NCBI RefSeq assembly: GCF_000021745.1
Contig: NC_011666.1
Span: 1,178,001-1,242,000 of the forward strand
Origin: Methylocella silvestris BL2
GTDB taxonomy: Bacteria > Pseudomonadota > Alphaproteobacteria > Rhizobiales > Beijerinckiaceae
DNA length: 64,000 nucleotides
Direction of reading: 5' to 3'
In this document: piece by piece, positions 25,138 through 34,557 of the stretch
How positions within the stretch are numbered: the stretch's first letter is position 1
How the letters are laid out: every line of letters starts with the position of its first letter
Translations under genes and position numbers: made by a program
The notes under the pieces: model-generated
Seen by the model: only the letters and a program-made list of their open reading frames with translations
What the model was told of the DNA's origin: nothing
Database searches by the model: none

Positions 25138-26439
25138 ATGGGCAGGTCGCGATTGGGCTGGGCGGCAGGCGTGATCGCTCCCTGGTGGCTCGGAGCCGCC
25201 CTCGTGGTTTCGATCCCGGCCGACGCCGGACAGGAAGCGGTGACCGGCGCCTCGCTCGCCCCGCTGTCGCTGCGAGCGCCCACCGCGCCCAGCAACCTGA
25301 TTCCGCAGGAGATCGCCAGCCTCGGCGGAGCGTTTGCAGCAACGCCGGGCGTCTCCGCCGACGAATCCTCAGCTCCCTTGGCCAATGCGCCGCGCTTCCT
25401 GCGCGAGGCCAGTCTTTTTGCCGAAAACGCCGGTCGCCACGAGCGGCTTGCGGACGAAATCGAGCCGCGCGCCGACCGCAAGCATAACGCCGCGCCCGCG
25501 CCGACGATCGCGCGCGCCGGCAAGGGCGACCCGACAGTAGGGCTCCGCCCGACATTTGACGCGCGTCTGCGGCGCGAGGGCGGCCTCGCCAATCTGCGCG
25601 CGCATGATCTTTTGTTCGAGCATGAGGATGCCTGGCCGGTGGGCGGCTTCGAGGCGTCGGAGGCCGACTTCGCCGGACCGGACAGCGTCGCCGCTTTCGA
25701 GCCATGGCCGGACGGGGAAACGCCGACCACCGCCCCGCCGCTCGCCGATTCTTCGCCGCGCCCCGAGCGAAGCGCCCTGACCATGCGCCCCGCCTCGGTC
25801 AATGAGCGGCTGATGCAGGGGGCGACGCCGCCAATCCGCCGCGCCGACGCGCTGAGCTCGACGACCCCGGCAGCGGCCGATTCGACGCCGATCGAAGTCG
25901 CCGCGGTCGCGCCGGATGCTCCGCCGCAGGGCCTGGAAGACCAGACAAGCTCCGCGCCACGCGCGAGCGTCAGCCCCGGCGCAAGCGATTCACGCGCCTC
26001 CGCCTATGCCGCGCTCGGCGATCGCAAATGGAGCGCACAAGAGCAGCGCTGCCTCGCCGAGGCGATCTATTTCGAAGCGCGTAGCGAATCGGATCAGGGC
26101 CAGGCGGCGGTCGCGCAAGTGGTGCTGAACCGGGTCTCGAGCGGCCTTTATCCGCCGACGATCTGCGGCGTCGTCTATCAGAACCGCCAGCGCCGCAACG
26201 CCTGCCAATTTTCCTTCGCCTGCGAAGGCCGGGCGCTGCGCGTCTCGGAGCCCGACGCCTGGCGCTCGGCCGTCCGCATCGCAAATGAAGTGACGACCGG
26301 CGCCACCTATGTCGCGGATGTCGGCGCCTCGACGCATTATCACGCGAATTACGTCCGCCCGCGTTGGGCGCGCCGTCTTGAAAAAATGGACGTGATCGGG
26401 CATCATATTTTTTACAAATTGCGGCCGGGCCAAACATAG
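25138..26439 (+). CDS. SleB-family cell wall hydrolase
   Basis: A 433-residue protein. After an N-terminal hydrophobic segment (about 7-30) comes a long Pro/Ala-rich region of low complexity. The C-terminal domain (about 300-433) is the SleB/CwlJ-type hydrolase: CLAEAIYFEARSE with the likely catalytic Glu, VVLNRV, and a closing THYHANYVRPRWA. SleB enzymes are lytic transglycosylases of peptidoglycan, first known from spore germination but widespread in alphaproteobacteria, where they probably remodel the wall. The ATG is preceded by a weak GAGG. Confidence 0.87.
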   Translation: MGRSRLGWAAGVIAPWWLGAALVVSIPADAGQEAVTGASLAPLSLRAPTAPSNLIPQEIASLGGAFAATPGVSADESSAPLANAPRFLREASLFAENAGRHERLADEIEPRADRKHNAAPAPTIARAGKGDPTVGLRPTFDARLRREGGLANLRAHDLLFEHEDAWPVGGFEASEADFAGPDSVAAFEPWPDGETPTTAPPLADSSPRPERSALTMRPASVNERLMQGATPPIRRADALSSTTPAAADSTPIEVAAVAPDAPPQGLEDQTSSAPRASVSPGASDSRASAYAALGDRKWSAQEQRCLAEAIYFEARSESDQGQAAVAQVVLNRVSSGLYPPTICGVVYQNRQRRNACQFSFACEGRALRVSEPDAWRSAVRIANEVTTGATYVADVGASTHYHANYVRPRWARRLEKMDVIGHHIFYKLRPGQT

Positions 26440-26689
26440 GGCCTTTATATTCGTGATTTCGCGCCGCCGCGGCGATCGTCCGTTGATCGCGCGCATAGAA
26501 GGCGCGAAGCTTCGGCCGTATGAAGGCTGAAAAGAGCCGAGCGAACCGGGCCGATGAGCCGGTCGCAAGAATGCGCCTCGCTTACAGCGTCGCCGGCGCT
26601 TGCCTCGCCGACGCAAAACGGCCATGTTCGGCGCCAGAAAATTGCCGCCCATCCCTTCTAGACGAGCCTCAGGCACGGAACAGCAACGC

Positions 26690-28597
26690 ATGTCGCTTCA
26701 AGCCAACTCCGCGCGCCATTCCCATTCTGCGCGCCAGGATAAGATCGAGACAAAAGGCGCGAATTCTTCGGCCGCCGGTCTCGCTGAGCGCGCGAAAGGC
26801 CTGACGGATCGCCTTATTCTGCCAAGACGCGGCCGGAGCTTGCCGCGGCTCGCGCTTGCCGCAGTCCTGATTGCGCTGACGCCCGCGACCTTCGTCTCGG
26901 CGCAAGCGCGAACGCGGGATAATTTTGCGATTGCGACGCCTTTCGAGGTCGGCGAGAGTCCTGCCGGCAATTACCTCGCGGCGCTGGTCGCGGGCGCCGA
27001 ACGCGACACGGTAGCGGCGGCGACCTTTTTTCGCGAGGCGCTGCGTTTTGATCCGAACAACCCGAAGCTGATCGAGCGCGCCTTCGTCGCGGCCGTGTCA
27101 AACGGCAATATGCCGGAAGCGATCAGCCTCGCCGAGCGGCTCGTCGCGCGCGAGCCGGACAACACGCTCGCCCATCTCGTCCTTGGCGTGCAGGCGATCA
27201 AGAAAGGGCAATTCGCCGCCGCCCGCGCCCATTTCATGCGCGGCGGCCCGGGCCAGCAGCGCGACATTACCGCGACTCTCCTGACCGCCTGGGCCTATCT
27301 CGGCGAAGGCAATCAGAAAAAGGCGCTGGAGTTCGCCGACCGTCTGCGCGACGAGAATTTCGGCGTGTTCCGGGATTATCACGCAGGTCTTATCGCCAGC
27401 GTTGCGGGCAATACGCCAGAGGCCGCGCGCCGGCTGAAGGCCGCCTATCAGGCCGACAAGAACACGCTGCGCCTCGCCGACGCCTACGCCCGCTTCCTGG
27501 CGCGGCGGGGCGATATCGCGCAGGCGATAACCGTCTATGTCGATTTCGACCAGATCCTGCCGAGCCATCCGAGCATTCTCGCCGCACTGGCCGATCTCAA
27601 GGCCGGCAAGCCGCTCGACCTTGTCGTCAAGACGCCCGAACAGGGCGCCGCCGAAGTGCTCTACGGGCTTGGCGCCGCGGGCGGACGCCAGGGCGACGAG
27701 CTCGCGGCCATGATCTATCTGCGGCTGTCGCTCTATCTTGCGCCGCAAAACAGCCTCGCCATCATCACGCTCGCCGACCTCTATGAGCGCATCAAGCAGA
27801 ATGAGCAGGCGATCGACGTCTATGCGCTTGTTCCCGAAAAGGACCCGCAGCGAATCACCGCCGACATCCAGACCGGCCTCATCCTCGAAACGCTGGGCCG
27901 TTCCGAGGATTCATCGGCCTTTTTGAAGCGCATCGTCAGCGAGCATCCGAGCAATGGCGAGGCGCTGGCCGCGCTTGGCAATCTGCAGCGCACGCATAAG
28001 CAATATGCCGACGCCATCGCGACCTACACGAAGGCGATCGACGAGGTCAACAAGACGGGCAAGGCCGGCTGGGCGCTCTATTATTTCCGCGGCATTTCCT
28101 ATGAGCGCAACAAGCAATGGCCGCTTGCCGAGGCCGATTTCAAACAGGCGCTGGCGCTCGCCCCCGACCAGCCGCTGATCCTCAACTATCTCGGCTACAG
28201 CTGGGTCGACCAGGGCCTCAATCTCGACGAGGCCTTCGCCATGCTGCACAAGGCGGTCGATCTGCATCCGACCGACGGCTATATCGTCGACAGTCTCGGC
28301 TGGGCGAATTACAAGCTCGGCCGCTACGACGACGCCGTCAAGGAGCTTGAGCGCGCCATCGACCTGAAGCCCGCCGATCCGGTGGTCAACGATCATCTTG
28401 GCGACGCCTATTGGAAAGTCGGGCGCAAACTCGAAGCGCATTTCCAGTGGAATCACGCGCGCGATCTCGGACCGGAGCCGGACGACAAGGACAGGATCTT
28501 GAAGAAGATCGAGCACGGCCTCAGCGACGATCCGAAGCCCGCCGCCGCCGATGCCGACCCCAAGGACCAGGCGGCGTCCAAGGAAAACGGCGGCTAG
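26690..28597 (+). CDS. Exported TPR-repeat protein
   Basis: A 635-residue protein made largely of tetratricopeptide repeats from about residue 85 to 610, with canonical units such as LGYSWVDQG, SLGWANYKLGRYDDAV and HLGDAYWKVGR near the C-terminus. The N-terminus has about 50 polar residues, then a hydrophobic segment ending TFVSAQA, so it is exported or anchored. Starts at 26600 and 26690 are both possible; the latter gives the shorter leader. Such proteins usually scaffold envelope complexes. The partner is unknown. ispE follows. Confidence 0.82.
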   Translation: MSLQANSARHSHSARQDKIETKGANSSAAGLAERAKGLTDRLILPRRGRSLPRLALAAVLIALTPATFVSAQARTRDNFAIATPFEVGESPAGNYLAALVAGAERDTVAAATFFREALRFDPNNPKLIERAFVAAVSNGNMPEAISLAERLVAREPDNTLAHLVLGVQAIKKGQFAAARAHFMRGGPGQQRDITATLLTAWAYLGEGNQKKALEFADRLRDENFGVFRDYHAGLIASVAGNTPEAARRLKAAYQADKNTLRLADAYARFLARRGDIAQAITVYVDFDQILPSHPSILAALADLKAGKPLDLVVKTPEQGAAEVLYGLGAAGGRQGDELAAMIYLRLSLYLAPQNSLAIITLADLYERIKQNEQAIDVYALVPEKDPQRITADIQTGLILETLGRSEDSSAFLKRIVSEHPSNGEALAALGNLQRTHKQYADAIATYTKAIDEVNKTGKAGWALYYFRGISYERNKQWPLAEADFKQALALAPDQPLILNYLGYSWVDQGLNLDEAFAMLHKAVDLHPTDGYIVDSLGWANYKLGRYDDAVKELERAIDLKPADPVVNDHLGDAYWKVGRKLEAHFQWNHARDLGPEPDDKDRILKKIEHGLSDDPKPAAADADPKDQAASKENGG

Positions 28598-28672
28598 CCG
28601 CTCGGCTCCGCTCGCGGGAAGGCGGCTCTTTCGTCGATCGAACGGCCGCCTCCCCTTACGAAGCCGCGCTTT

Positions 28673-29611
28673 TTGGCGCGTTCGCGCAAACCTCCTGGCG
28701 CATCGACAAACCACCCCTTCGACCCGCGAAACCCCTTGCCTCTTCCCCTCATTGAACGCGCGCCGGCCAAGATCAATCTCACTTTGCATATCCTTGGCCG
28801 CCGCGCCGACGGATGGCATGAGCTTGAGAGCCTTGTCGTCTTTTCCCGCACGGGCGACCAGCTCTCGCTGATCGAAGGCGAGCCTTTGTCGCTGACGATC
28901 GAAGGGCCGACGGCGCCGGCGGCAGGCGAGGTCGCCGACAATCTCGTGCTGCGCGCCGCACGTCATTTCGCTGCGGCGATCCCCGACGCCCATCTTGGCG
29001 CTTTTCATCTGGTGAAGCGTCTGCCGGTCGCGGCCGGGATCGGCGGCGGCTCATCCGACGCCGCCGCAGCGCTGCGGCTGCTGGCCCGCGCCAATGGCGT
29101 TCCGCCCGACGACGAAAGGCTGATCGCCGCCGCGCGCAAAACGGGAGCCGACGTTCCGGTTTGCCTGGCCGCTCGGGGGCGCATCATGCGCGGCTTTGGC
29201 GACGAGCTTGGCCCGGTCCTCAAGCTGCCGCCGCTCGTCGCGCTCATCGTCAATCCGAATGAGCCGCTGGAGACGCGGCGCGTGTTCGAGCGAATGGATA
29301 TCGCGCCCGGCGCCCGCACCGATTTCGGCGGCCATCCCAAGCTTGCCTCGGGCATGGGGCCGGAAGAGCTGATCGCGGCTCTCGCCAAAGGCCGCAACGA
29401 CATGGAGCCGGCGGCCTGCCGGCTTGCGCCGATCATCGGCGACGTGCTCTCGATTCTCGGCTCAGCGCCCGGCGCAAAACTCGCGCGTATGTCAGGCTCG
29501 GGCGCAACCTGCTTCGCTTTGTTCAAGGATTGCAAATCCGCCGCCCGGGCGCGCAAGGCAATTTTGCGCGCTCATCCGCGCTGGTGGGTCAAAAGCTGCG
29601 TCTTGAACTGA
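28673..29611 (+). CDS. ispE: 4-diphosphocytidyl-2-C-methyl-D-erythritol kinase
   Basis: A 312-residue GHMP-family kinase of the MEP isoprenoid pathway, phosphorylating CDP-methylerythritol at the 2-position. The core begins ERAPAKINLTLHI. The ATP loop PVAAGIGGGSSDAAAA is at 118-133 and the catalytic Asp at about 160 (TGADVPVC). Both candidate starts are TTG: 28673 as given, or 28736, which would remove a non-conserved 21-residue leader and may be the true one. It supplies precursors for the polyprenyl synthase upstream. Confidence 0.9.
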   Translation: MARSRKPPGASTNHPFDPRNPLPLPLIERAPAKINLTLHILGRRADGWHELESLVVFSRTGDQLSLIEGEPLSLTIEGPTAPAAGEVADNLVLRAARHFAAAIPDAHLGAFHLVKRLPVAAGIGGGSSDAAAALRLLARANGVPPDDERLIAAARKTGADVPVCLAARGRIMRGFGDELGPVLKLPPLVALIVNPNEPLETRRVFERMDIAPGARTDFGGHPKLASGMGPEELIAALAKGRNDMEPAACRLAPIIGDVLSILGSAPGAKLARMSGSGATCFALFKDCKSAARARKAILRAHPRWWVKSCVLN

Positions 29612-29627
29612 CGCGGCGATCCAATAC

Positions 29628-29643
29628 GCAACTTTTTAGTTGC
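29628..29643. promoter_or_regulatory. Candidate operator for the ArsR-type repressor
   Basis: GCAAC and GTTGC form a dyad with a TTTTTA centre about 48 bases before the SRPBCC start. A small symmetrical A/T-centred site close to the promoter is what an ArsR-family dimer usually binds. Autoregulation by the second gene of this pair is inference. Confidence 0.4.
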
Positions 29644-29690
29644 CTATTTAACCGCGCTCTGTCAATGATAAGGCAACCAGGAGGTTGCCA

Positions 29691-30137
29691 ATGATCGACA
29701 GAATCGAAAAACACATCGAACTCAAGGCGCCAATCGAACGCGTCTGGCGCGCGCTGACGGACCATCGCGAATTCAGCGAATGGTTCAAGGCAAAGATCGA
29801 CAGCCCGTTCCAGCCGGGCGAAACCATTCGCGGCCAGAACGCCTGTCCGGGGTATGAGCACGCCAGCTTCGAGGTCAAGGTTCTGAAGATGGAGGCGCCG
29901 CGCTTCTTCTCCTACACGTGGCATCCCTATGCCATTGATCCCAAGATGGATTATTCTCAAGAAACGCCGACGCTGGTCGAGTTCTGGCTCGAACCCATTC
30001 CGGCGGGGACGCGACTGCGGGTTGTCGAATCAGGCTTCGAAAAACTGCCGCCGCATCGGCGCTCCGAGGCGCTGCGGACCCATGAACCGGGCTGGATCCA
30101 GCAATTGGAGAATATCAAGACCCATGTCGAACGATAG
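29691..30137 (+). CDS. SRPBCC (AHSA1-like) protein
   Basis: A 148-residue START-like ligand-binding protein. It has the AHSA1 opening IEKHIELKAPIERVWRALTDHREFSEWF and the ending HRRSEALRTHEPGWIQQLENIKTHV. The ATG at 29691 follows AGGAGG at perfect spacing. The next gene, an ArsR-family regulator, starts 14 bases before this one ends. The SRPBCC/ArsR pairing is common in bacteria and suggests the small-molecule-binding protein is under control of the repressor. The ligand is unknown. Confidence 0.85.
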   Translation: MIDRIEKHIELKAPIERVWRALTDHREFSEWFKAKIDSPFQPGETIRGQNACPGYEHASFEVKVLKMEAPRFFSYTWHPYAIDPKMDYSQETPTLVEFWLEPIPAGTRLRVVESGFEKLPPHRRSEALRTHEPGWIQQLENIKTHVER

Positions 30138-30462
30138 CGCTCCGACGAGCCCGGCGGACCCTGCGCCGATCTTCGCCGCCCTTGGAGACGGCACGCGCCT
30201 CTCCCTGCTTGCGAAGCTCAGCGACGGGCAAAGCCAGTCGATCGTCAAGCTGTCGGCAGACACCGAACTGACGCGGCAGGCCATCGCCAAGCATCTTCGT
30301 GTGCTGGAGAACGCTGGGCTCGTCAGCAGCATCAAGGTCGGCCGCGAAAGCCACTTTGCTTTCCGGCCGCAAAAGATCGCCGAGGCGCGCTCCTATCTCG
30401 ATCATGTTTCGGAGCAATGGGACGCAGCCCTCTCGCGCCTTCGCTCCTTTGTCGAGCGATGA
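30124..30462 (+). CDS. ArsR-family transcriptional regulator
   Basis: A 112-residue winged-helix protein. The HTH runs over about residues 20-75: IFAALGDGTRLSLLAKL, then LTRQAIAKHLRVLENAGLV as recognition helix, then a wing at VGRESHFAF. There is no cluster of metal-binding cysteines, so it probably senses something other than arsenic or heavy metals. It overlaps the SRPBCC gene by 14 bases and presumably represses the pair through the dyad near 29636. Confidence 0.88.
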   Translation: MSNDSAPTSPADPAPIFAALGDGTRLSLLAKLSDGQSQSIVKLSADTELTRQAIAKHLRVLENAGLVSSIKVGRESHFAFRPQKIAEARSYLDHVSEQWDAALSRLRSFVER

Positions 30463-30534
30463 GCGGACGGGGGCCGCGAGTTGGCGCCGACGCCATTGAA
30501 TTGCGCCAGCCAACCGATTAAAGCTTTTCGGCGC

Positions 30535-30608
30535 GCGGGCGTAGTTCAATGGTAGAACGGAAGCTTCCCAAGCTTCATACGAGGGTTCGATTCCCTTCGC
30601 CCGCTCCA
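30535..30608 (+). tRNA. tRNA-Gly (anticodon CCC)
   Basis: A complete cloverleaf is readable: acceptor GCGGGCG pairs with CGCCCGC, the D arm holds AGTTCAATGGTAGA, the anticodon stem GAAGC/GCTTC encloses TTCCCAA (anticodon CCC), and the T arm contains GGTTCGATTCC. The CCA end (30606-30608) is encoded in DNA. It decodes GGG glycine codons. Confidence 0.96.
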
Positions 30609-30662
30609 CGCCCTTTTTCGACCCGCCGCGGGCCGGGCGAAATCCGCACTATGCTGCTGCGC

Positions 30663-30932
30663 CTAGTGTTGAGCCGGCGCCGCGTCGGGCCGAGTCATCA
30701 GCGAAGCCTGCTCGGCTGCGACGCGACGCCCCTGCAGCCGAAAAATTTCCACGCGCTGCGCAGGATCGACTGCATATCCCTCCGCCTTTGCAATGAAACG
30801 GACGGCGCCGATTCGCTCCAGCATGATCGTGTCGCCCGCCATCGCACCGGTGACCGTAAAGGTCAGAGACAACAGCGCCGCCAGTGAAAAACGCGAAAGC
30901 CGTCCCGCTTTCTCCAGTCTGGATCGGATCAT
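30663..30932 (-). CDS. Small exported protein of unknown function
   Basis: An 89-residue protein, start fixed by GGAGG seven bases before the ATG at 30932. A longer frame to 31091 lacks a ribosome site. Residues about 12-34 are a signal peptide ending AMA. The short mature part (DTIMLERIGAVRFIAKAEGYAVDPAQRVEIFRLQ without cysteines) is unlike any family I know. It stands alone between the tRNA and the aldolase gene. Confidence 0.6.
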   Translation of the reverse strand: MIRSRLEKAGRLSRFSLAALLSLTFTVTGAMAGDTIMLERIGAVRFIAKAEGYAVDPAQRVEIFRLQGRRVAAEQASLMTRPDAAPAQH

Positions 30933-31153
30933 AACAAAGCCTCCTTCCGCGGCGGCCGCGACGCTTGCCGCCTTGCAGCGAGACGGCGCCCTGCCCGCCG
31001 GCCTCTCTTGAGAGCGCTCTGACGCGGCAGTCCGATCAGCTTGCGCGCCTGAGCTTATGCGTAGCTTGCGGCGCAACAATTTCTTCCGCAACGCACCAAA
31101 TTGTCTCAGGGGAAACTTCTGGCTCGTTTTCAGCGCTGCGAAGGAGGCGGCGC

Positions 31154-31819
31154 TTAGCCGTCCCGCCTGTTTCGCCCGCGCAGGCCGTAATCCTTGAATT
31201 TCTCGACCGTCTTAGCGATCTCCGCATCGTCGAGAATCACAGGCGCGCCGATTTGCAACGCTGCGGCATATTGCCGGGCGAGCGTTTCCGTTTCCACAGC
31301 GAGCCATAAAGCTTCAGCCAGATCCGGCCCCGTCGCGATCATTCCGTGATTGGCGAGAAGCGTGCAGGCGCGGCCCTCGAGCGCCTCGAGCGCCGCCTCG
31401 GACAGTTCCGGCGTGCCATAGCTCTCATAGCGGGCGCAGCGGATGGTTGGGCCGCCCGCCGCGGCGATCATGTAATGAGCGGCGGGAATCTCCATCCGGC
31501 ACATGGCGAAAGCCGTGCAGAAGATCGGATGGGCGTGGACCACCGCGCCGACTTCGGGTCGGCGGGCCAAAATATCGCGGTGAAACCGCCACTCGGACGA
31601 AGGCGCGAGCGGATGACGGAAAGACCCGTCCATCGCCATGAAGACGATGTCGTCGGCGCCCATTTCGTCATAAGGCAGACCGGAGGGCGTGATCAGCAGT
31701 CCGCCGTTCCAGCGGACCGAAATATTGCCCGCCGTCCCCTGATTGACGCCGAGCCGCGCCAGGGCGAGGCAGCCGTCGATGATCGATTGCCGGACCGCAA
31801 ATTCTCCGCGCTTTTCCAA
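31154..31819 (-). CDS. Class II aldolase/adducin family protein
   Basis: A 221-residue zinc-dependent aldolase of the fuculose-phosphate aldolase type. The catalytic/metal residues are visible: Glu76 (SSEWRFH), His95 and His97 (HAHP), and His158 (ANHGM); GTAGNISVR is the phosphate-binding loop. It starts at TTG behind AGGGG. It lies 74 bases after eda on the same strand, so it may feed sugar-phosphate fragments into the Entner-Doudoroff route, but the substrate is not known. A ribulose-phosphate epimerase role is possible in this family. Confidence 0.85.
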   Translation of the reverse strand: MEKRGEFAVRQSIIDGCLALARLGVNQGTAGNISVRWNGGLLITPSGLPYDEMGADDIVFMAMDGSFRHPLAPSSEWRFHRDILARRPEVGAVVHAHPIFCTAFAMCRMEIPAAHYMIAAAGGPTIRCARYESYGTPELSEAALEALEGRACTLLANHGMIATGPDLAEALWLAVETETLARQYAAALQIGAPVILDDAEIAKTVEKFKDYGLRGRNRRDG

Positions 31820-31893
31820 CTTACGCCCCTGGTTGGTCTGCGCGATTCATGCCCACCCGCGCCTAGGCAAGCAAGCCGCCGCCCCACCTCGGA

Positions 31894-32538
31894 TCAGGCC
31901 GCCCGCAGCTCTGCGGCTTCCCTGGCGAGCTTTTCGATGGCGGCATAGTCGCCCGCCTTGATCAGCGCGGGCGCGACCATCCAGGAGCCGCCGACGCAGG
32001 CGACATTCTTGAGTTCGAGATAGGCCTTGGCCTTGACGATATCGATGCCGCCGGTCGGGCAGAAGACGAGGTCGGGCAAAGGACCGCTCAGCGACGAGAG
32101 ATATTTCGCGCCGCCGGCGGGCTCGGCCGGAAAGAATTTCATGCAGCGGAAGCCGCGCTCATAGAGCGTCATCGCTTCGGTCGCCGTGGCGATGCCGGGA
32201 AGAAACGGCACCGGGGATTTGCGCGCCGACCGTAGCAGCTTGCGCGTCATGCCGGGACTGACGAGAAAGGACGCGCCGGCGTCGATGGCGGCTTCCATCT
32301 GATCGGCGTTGGTGACCGTTCCGGCGCCGATCGCGGCCTCCGGAAAGGCGCGCGACAGCATCTCGATCGATTTGAGCGCGGCGGGGGTCCGCAGCGTGAT
32401 TTCGAGCACGCTGAGGCCGCCGGCGAGCAGCGCCTCGGTCTGCGCCAGCGCGTCAGCAGCATCGATCACCTGCATGACCGGAATCACCGGCGAGCGCTTC
32501 ATCAAGGCAAGCGTCGCGTCGGTGTGTTGATATGCCAT
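31894..32538 (-). CDS. eda: 2-keto-3-deoxy-6-phosphogluconate aldolase
   Basis: A 214-residue class I aldolase splitting KDPG into pyruvate and glyceraldehyde-3-phosphate, the last Entner-Doudoroff step. It has VLEITLRTPAAL with catalytic Glu46, VSPGMT, and the Schiff-base Lys134 in CMKFFPAE. GGSWMV near the C-terminus binds phosphate. It follows edd by 103 bases containing a terminator-like hairpin, so eda may be expressed at a different level from zwf and edd. Confidence 0.95.
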   Translation of the reverse strand: MAYQHTDATLALMKRSPVIPVMQVIDAADALAQTEALLAGGLSVLEITLRTPAALKSIEMLSRAFPEAAIGAGTVTNADQMEAAIDAGASFLVSPGMTRKLLRSARKSPVPFLPGIATATEAMTLYERGFRCMKFFPAEPAGGAKYLSSLSGPLPDLVFCPTGGIDIVKAKAYLELKNVACVGGSWMVAPALIKAGDYAAIEKLAREAAELRAA

Positions 32539-32597
32539 GGGCGGGAGGTCCTTCAGAATGCAAGTTGGCGGGCGGAGACAAGCCGCCGCGCGGCCAT

Positions 32598-32632
32598 GTC
32601 AAAAATTTTCGGCGCGGGAGAAAAACCGCGCC
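32598..32632 (-). terminator. Intrinsic terminator between edd and eda
   Basis: On the minus strand, starting 10 bases after the edd stop, GGCGCGG and CCGCGCC form a 7-bp GC stem around TTTTTCTC, followed by GAAAATTTTT. A GC stem with a downstream T run is the classic rho-independent form. It could be full or partial, acting as an attenuator ahead of eda. Confidence 0.65.
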
Positions 32633-32641
32633 AGACAAGCG

Positions 32642-34453
32642 TCAGCTGATGCTGCTCGCCCCCAATTCCGGGCCGCTCGCAACCATGCGGAAGGTGTGGA
32701 ACAGCTCGCGGCCATAACCATGATGGTAGGATTCCAGATCGCAGGTCGCGAGTTCGCGGCGCTCGAACTCTTCCGGCGAAATTTCGACCATGAGCGTTCC
32801 GGCGGCGGCGTCGAGGGTGATCATATCGCCCTCGCGGACCTTGCCGATCGGGCCGCCGGCCTGCGCTTCCGGCGAAACATGGATCGCCGCCGGCACTTTG
32901 CCCGATGCGCCCGACATCCGCCCGTCCGTCACCAGCGCGACCTGATGCCCATGCGCCATCACCGAGGCAAGGATCGGCGTCAGCTTGTGCAATTCCGGCA
33001 TTCCGATCGCCTTGACCCCCTGGAAGCGCACCACGGCGATGAAATCGCGATTGAGCTCGCCCGCCTTGAACGCCGCCTCGACCTCCTCTTGCGCATGGAA
33101 AATCAGCGCCGGCGCGCGCACCAGATGGCGCTCGGGCGCGACCGCGCTGATCTTGATGACGGCGCTACCGAGATTGCCGGACAACACCTTGAGGCCGCCG
33201 TCGGCGGAGAAGGGCTGCTCGAACGGACGGAGCACAGCCGGATCGAGGCTGGCCGAGGGCGAGTCGCGGAATTTTAATTCGCCATTGTCGAGATAGGGCT
33301 CCTTGGCGTAGTCGGCGACCGGCGCTCCCGTCACGGTTTTGGCGTCCGGATTGAGCAATCCCGCCTTCAAAAGCTCGCCGATCAGATAGCCGGTGCCGCC
33401 CGCCGCCGAGAAGTGATTCACGTCGGCCGAACCGTTCGGATAGATCCGCGTCAGCAGCGGAACGACTTTGGACAGGTCGCCGAAATCCTCCAGCGTCAAG
33501 ATGATTCCGCCCGCCCGCGCCATGGCGACCAGATGGATCACATGATTGGTCGAGCCGCCCGTCGCATGCAGCGCCACGACGCCATTGACGAAGGCGCGCT
33601 CGTCGAGGATTTGCGATGCTGGCGTATATTCATTGCCAAGCGCCGTAATGGCGAGCGCGCGCTTGGCGGCGGCGGCTGTGAGCGCGTCGCGCAGCGGCGT
33701 ATTCGGATTGACGAAAGAGGCGCCCGGCAGATGCAGGCCCATCGCCTCCATCAGCATCTGGTTCGAATTCGCCGTGCCGTAGAAGGTGCAGGTGCCCGCC
33801 GAATGATAGGAGGCGGCTTCGGCCTCCAAGAGTTCGGCGCGGTCGACCTTTCCCTCGGCATAGAGCTGGCGCACCTTGGATTTCTGGTCGTTCGAGATGC
33901 CCGACGGCATCGGCCCGGCCGGAATGAAGACGGCGGGGAGATGGCCGTAGGCCTGCGCCGCGATGACGAGGCCGGGCACGATCTTGTCGCAGATGCCGAG
34001 GAATACCGCGGCGTCAAACATGTCATGCGACAGCGCGATTGAGGCCGACAGCGCGATGACGTCGCGCGAGAACAGCGACATCTCCATGCCGGCGCGCCCT
34101 TGCGTGACGCCATCGCACATGGCCGGCACGCCGCCGGCGACCTGCGCGACGCCGCCCGCCTCGCGCGCGGCTTGCTTGATGATGGCCGGAAAACCCTCAT
34201 AGGGCTGATGCGCCGATAGCATGTCGTTATAGGCGGTGACGATGCCGAGATTGGGCACAATGTCGGCGCGCAGCTCCGCCTTGTCATGCACGCCGCAGGC
34301 GGCGAAGCCATGGGCGAGATTGGCGCAGCCGAGCGCGCCGCGGCGCGGCCCCTTGCGGGCCATCGCCTCCATGCGGGTGAGATAGGCCTCGCGCGTCGGA
34401 CGGCTGCGCTCAACGATCCGGGCCGTGACGCGGGCGATTGTGTCCTGAACCAT
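32642..34453 (-). CDS. edd: 6-phosphogluconate dehydratase
   Basis: A 603-residue IlvD/Edd-family dehydratase with an iron-sulfur cluster, turning 6-phosphogluconate into KDPG. Family segments include [21 protein letters not shown], the cluster-region [22 protein letters not shown] and [12 protein letters not shown]. Length is normal. GAGAGG precedes the ATG. It lies 104 bases after zwf on the same strand. Confidence 0.96.
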   Translation of the reverse strand: MVQDTIARVTARIVERSRPTREAYLTRMEAMARKGPRRGALGCANLAHGFAACGVHDKAELRADIVPNLGIVTAYNDMLSAHQPYEGFPAIIKQAAREAGGVAQVAGGVPAMCDGVTQGRAGMEMSLFSRDVIALSASIALSHDMFDAAVFLGICDKIVPGLVIAAQAYGHLPAVFIPAGPMPSGISNDQKSKVRQLYAEGKVDRAELLEAEAASYHSAGTCTFYGTANSNQMLMEAMGLHLPGASFVNPNTPLRDALTAAAAKRALAITALGNEYTPASQILDERAFVNGVVALHATGGSTNHVIHLVAMARAGGIILTLEDFGDLSKVVPLLTRIYPNGSADVNHFSAAGGTGYLIGELLKAGLLNPDAKTVTGAPVADYAKEPYLDNGELKFRDSPSASLDPAVLRPFEQPFSADGGLKVLSGNLGSAVIKISAVAPERHLVRAPALIFHAQEEVEAAFKAGELNRDFIAVVRFQGVKAIGMPELHKLTPILASVMAHGHQVALVTDGRMSGASGKVPAAIHVSPEAQAGGPIGKVREGDMITLDAAAGTLMVEISPEEFERRELATCDLESYHHGYGRELFHTFRMVASGPELGASSIS

Positions 34454-34495
34454 GGAGCCTCTCGATCTTCCCGGCGCGGCGCCGTCTATCCCGAA

Positions 34496-34545
34496 GACTT
34501 AATGCATGATCCCGATCCGGAACGTCTGCAATCTTTCGGGAGCCA
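34496..34545. repeat. Degenerate palindromic element between zwf and edd
   Basis: An ATGCATGATCCCGATCCGG stretch is followed by a CTTTCGGGA segment that can pair with TCCCGA. The composition recalls the palindromic intergenic elements of Hyphomicrobiales, as near 22340. Pairing is imperfect, so this is tentative. Confidence 0.35.
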
Positions 34546-34557
34546 AGCCGACCCGGC

